Source: Wenzhouxiangella sp.
Lineage (GTDB): Bacteria; Pseudomonadota; Gammaproteobacteria; Xanthomonadales; Wenzhouxiangellaceae
Length of the DNA stretch: 8,221 nt
Assembly: GCA_021767625.1 (NCBI GenBank)
Contig: JAASTB010000082.1
Coordinates: 1-8,221, forward strand
Direction of reading: 5' to 3'
A program made the position numbers and the translations under genes. The notes beneath the pieces were generated by a model that ran no database searches, was not told the origin of the DNA, and saw only the letters and a list, made by a program, of their open reading frames with translations. Of the stretch, positions 6,253 through 8,221 are shown in pieces (position 1 is the first letter of the stretch; each line of letters starts with the position of its first letter).

Positions 6253-8221
6253 TTACAGCTTTTCGAGCTTCTCGATTTGCGATGAGAGTTCCGCAACCTT
6301 GGTCTTGTGCTCTTCCAGTCGCTGGCGCTCCTTGTCCACCACCTCGGCCGGCGCGTTCTCCACGAAGCGTTCGTTGGCGAGCTTCTTTTCGGCCTGGGCC
6401 AGCCCTTTCTGTTCGCGTTCGAGCTGCTTGTTGAGCCGCGCCAGTTCCTCGCCGATGTCGACCAGGCCGGCCAGGGGAATGAGCAGGCGCAGGTTGCCGG
6501 CTAGCGCAACGGCACAATCGCCGCTGTCGCGGTCGTCCGCTACCCACTCGATCGACTCGATGCGCGCCAGGCGCCGGATCAGCGTACCGAATCGCTCCAG
6601 GCGCTCGTGATCATCGTCGCTGCCGAGCTGCACCATCAGCGGCATCGGCTTGCCGGGCGCCAGGCCCAGCTCGGTGCGCGCCGAGCGAATGGCCGAGATT
6701 ACCGTCTTGAGCCATTCGGCGTCCGTTTCGGCCGCTTCGTCGATCGGTCCGGCCTCGGGCCAGCGCGTGGCCATGATGGTCTCGGCTTCCACGCCGGCGG
6801 GGGTGCGCACGCGCTGCCAGATCTCTTCGGTGATGAAGGGCACGAAGGGGTGGAGCAGCTTGAGCGTGGCTTCGAGCACGGTGGCCAGCGTGTAGCGCGT
6901 GGCGCGGGCGGTGCCTTCGTCGGCGTCCTCGGCCAGGGCCGGCTTGGCCAGCTCCAGGTACCAGTCGCAGAACTCGTGCCAGACGAACTCGTAGAGCGCC
7001 TTGGCGGCCAGGTCGAAGCGGTAGTCGGACAGGGCGGCATCCACCTCGCCGATCGTGCGGCTCAGGCGCGAACGGATCCATCGCGACAGGACGTCGTAGT
7101 CGCCTTCGGCCGGCACCGGCAGCTTCTCCTCGCCGGTGTTCATCAGCGTGAAGCGCGCGGCGTTCCAGAGCTTGTTGAGGAAGTTGCGGTAGCCCTCGCA
7201 GCGGCCCAGGTCGAACTTGATGTCGCGGCCGTGGCCGGCCAGCGCGGTGAAGGTGAAGCGCAGGGCATCCGCGCCGAAGGCGGGAATGCCCTCGGGGTAC
7301 TCCTCGCGCGTGGCCTTCGCCACCGCCTTGGCCTTCTGCGGCTGCATCATCGAGGCCGTACGTTTTTCGACCAGGGCCTCGAGTTCGATGCCGTCGATCA
7401 GGTCGATGGGGTCGAGGACGTTCCCCTTCGACTTCGACATCTTCTGACCGTCGCGGTCGCGGATCAGGCCGGTGATGTAGACCTGCTCGAAGGGCACTTT
7501 CCCGGTGAAGTGCTTCGTCATCATGATCATCCGGGCGACCCAGAAAAAGATGATGTCGAAGCCGGTAATCAGCACCGAGGTGGGCAGGTAGCGATCGAAG
7601 CCCTCGCTGTCCATGCGCGCCTCATTGGGCCAGCCGAGCGTGGAATGCGCCCACAGCGCGGACGAAAACCAGGTCTCGAGCACGTCTTCGTCCTGCGTGA
7701 GTTTCGCGTCGGCGGGCAGGTCGCTGTTGGCGCGGGCCTCGTCTTCGGTGCGGCCGACGTGGACATTGCCTTCGGCGTCGTACCAGGCGGGGATGCGGTG
7801 GCCCCACCACAGCTGGCGCGAGATGCACCAGTCCTGGAGGTTCTCCATCCAGTGGCGATAGGTGTTGATCCAGTTGCCGGGCACGAATTCGACGTCGCCC
7901 GACTCGACCGCCTCGAGACCGATCTTTCCGAGCTCGTCCATCTTCACGAACCACTGGTCGGTCAGGAAGGGTTCGATGACCTGGCCCGAGCGGTCCCCGC
8001 GGGGCACCATCAGGGTGTGCGGCTTTTCCTCGACAAGAAGGTCCTGTGCCTTCAGGTCCTCGATCACGCGCATTCTCGCCTCGAAGCGGTCGAGGCCGCG
8101 ATAGGTCTCGGGCGCGTTGTCGTTGATCTCGGCGGTGGGTGTGAAGATGTTGATCGGCTCGAAGTCGTGGCGGTGGCCGACTTCCCAGTCGTTGAAGTCG
8201 TGGGCCGGTGTGATCTTCACG
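6253..8221 (-). CDS. valS: valyl-tRNA synthetase, C-terminal part (5' end outside window)
   Basis: ValRS is a class I aminoacyl-tRNA synthetase that charges tRNA-Val in the cytosol and edits misactivated Thr. About 656 codons are present, against about 950 in E. coli, so the N-terminal third (including the HIGH motif) lies beyond the right edge. The first in-window codon, GTG, is an internal Val and not a start. In order, the fragment has the end of the CP1 editing domain with KITPAHDFND (fragment residues 2-11), which contains the Lys, Thr and Asp editing residues. Then come WCISRQLWWGHRIPAWY (131-147), FDIIFFWVARM (221-231), and the KMSKS loop at 260-264 (bases 7429-7443). The anticodon-binding domain follows, with EGYRNFLNKLWNAARF, and finally a C-terminal coiled coil over about the last 65 residues, rich in Leu, Glu and Lys. 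The stop is TAA at 6253-6255. hipB follows 85 bp downstream on the same strand with no clear terminator between them. Confidence 0.97.
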   Translation of the reverse strand, partial: VKITPAHDFNDWEVGHRHDFEPINIFTPTAEINDNAPETYRGLDRFEARMRVIEDLKAQDLLVEEKPHTLMVPRGDRSGQVIEPFLTDQWFVKMDELGKIGLEAVESGDVEFVPGNWINTYRHWMENLQDWCISRQLWWGHRIPAWYDAEGNVHVGRTEDEARANSDLPADAKLTQDEDVLETWFSSALWAHSTLGWPNEARMDSEGFDRYLPTSVLITGFDIIFFWVARMIMMTKHFTGKVPFEQVYITGLIRDRDGQKMSKSKGNVLDPIDLIDGIELEALVEKRTASMMQPQKAKAVAKATREEYPEGIPAFGADALRFTFTALAGHGRDIKFDLGRCEGYRNFLNKLWNAARFTLMNTGEEKLPVPAEGDYDVLSRWIRSRLSRTIGEVDAALSDYRFDLAAKALYEFVWHEFCDWYLELAKPALAEDADEGTARATRYTLATVLEATLKLLHPFVPFITEEIWQRVRTPAGVEAETIMATRWPEAGPIDEAAETDAEWLKTVISAIRSARTELGLAPGKPMPLMVQLGSDDDHERLERFGTLIRRLARIESIEWVADDRDSGDCAVALAGNLRLLIPLAGLVDIGEELARLNKQLEREQKGLAQAEKKLANERFVENAPAEVVDKERQRLEEHKTKVAELSSQIEKLEKL

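Noticed and set aside
6253..8220. GTG at 8220 as the start of valS
   Set aside because: The codon is the internal Val before KITPAHD in the editing domain. The gene continues past the right edge.

Overview
The window comes from a GC-rich proteobacterium. Spot counts give about 73% G+C in the second efflux gene and about 68% in valS. A two-gene RND efflux block and a valyl-tRNA synthetase of the E. coli type suggest a gammaproteobacterium (Chromatiales- or Xanthomonadales-like). That placement is an inference from protein style, not a database result.

Layout. Bases 1-4475 (+ strand) hold two tandem RND (resistance-nodulation-division) permease genes that overlap by 4 nt (ATGA). The first is cut by the left edge and the second is complete. 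A 109-bp convergent gap follows (4476-4584), with at best a weak terminator. Bases 4585-6167 (- strand) hold a hipBA-type toxin-antitoxin pair: a 109-aa HTH protein (HipB-like) followed by a 418-aa HipA-family Ser/Thr kinase. These two overlap by 4 nt (GTGA). Bases 6168-6221 form a striking 22-bp inverted repeat, and each arm is itself a 6-4-6 palindrome. This is the likely HipB operator. Bases 6253-8221 (- strand) are the C-terminal two-thirds of valS, cut by the right edge. hipBA therefore lies immediately downstream of valS on the same strand.

How the parts work together. The two permeases are probably the inner-membrane part of one tripartite pump. Any adaptor gene would lie to the left of the window. 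HipB should bind HipA and repress its own operon through the paired operators. HipA should phosphorylate a cellular target when free. Known HipA-family kinases act on class I aminoacyl-tRNA synthetases, at or near the KMSKS loop. The location right behind valS, which carries an intact KMSKS, therefore makes ValS a candidate target worth testing. In RNA read through from valS, the operator would fold into a fully paired 22-bp hairpin just ahead of the hipB ATG. That could keep valS transcription from driving the toxin operon.

No tRNA, rRNA, CRISPR array, insertion sequence or phage gene was seen. The most distinctive part of the window is the operator/hairpin and its placement between valS and hipBA.
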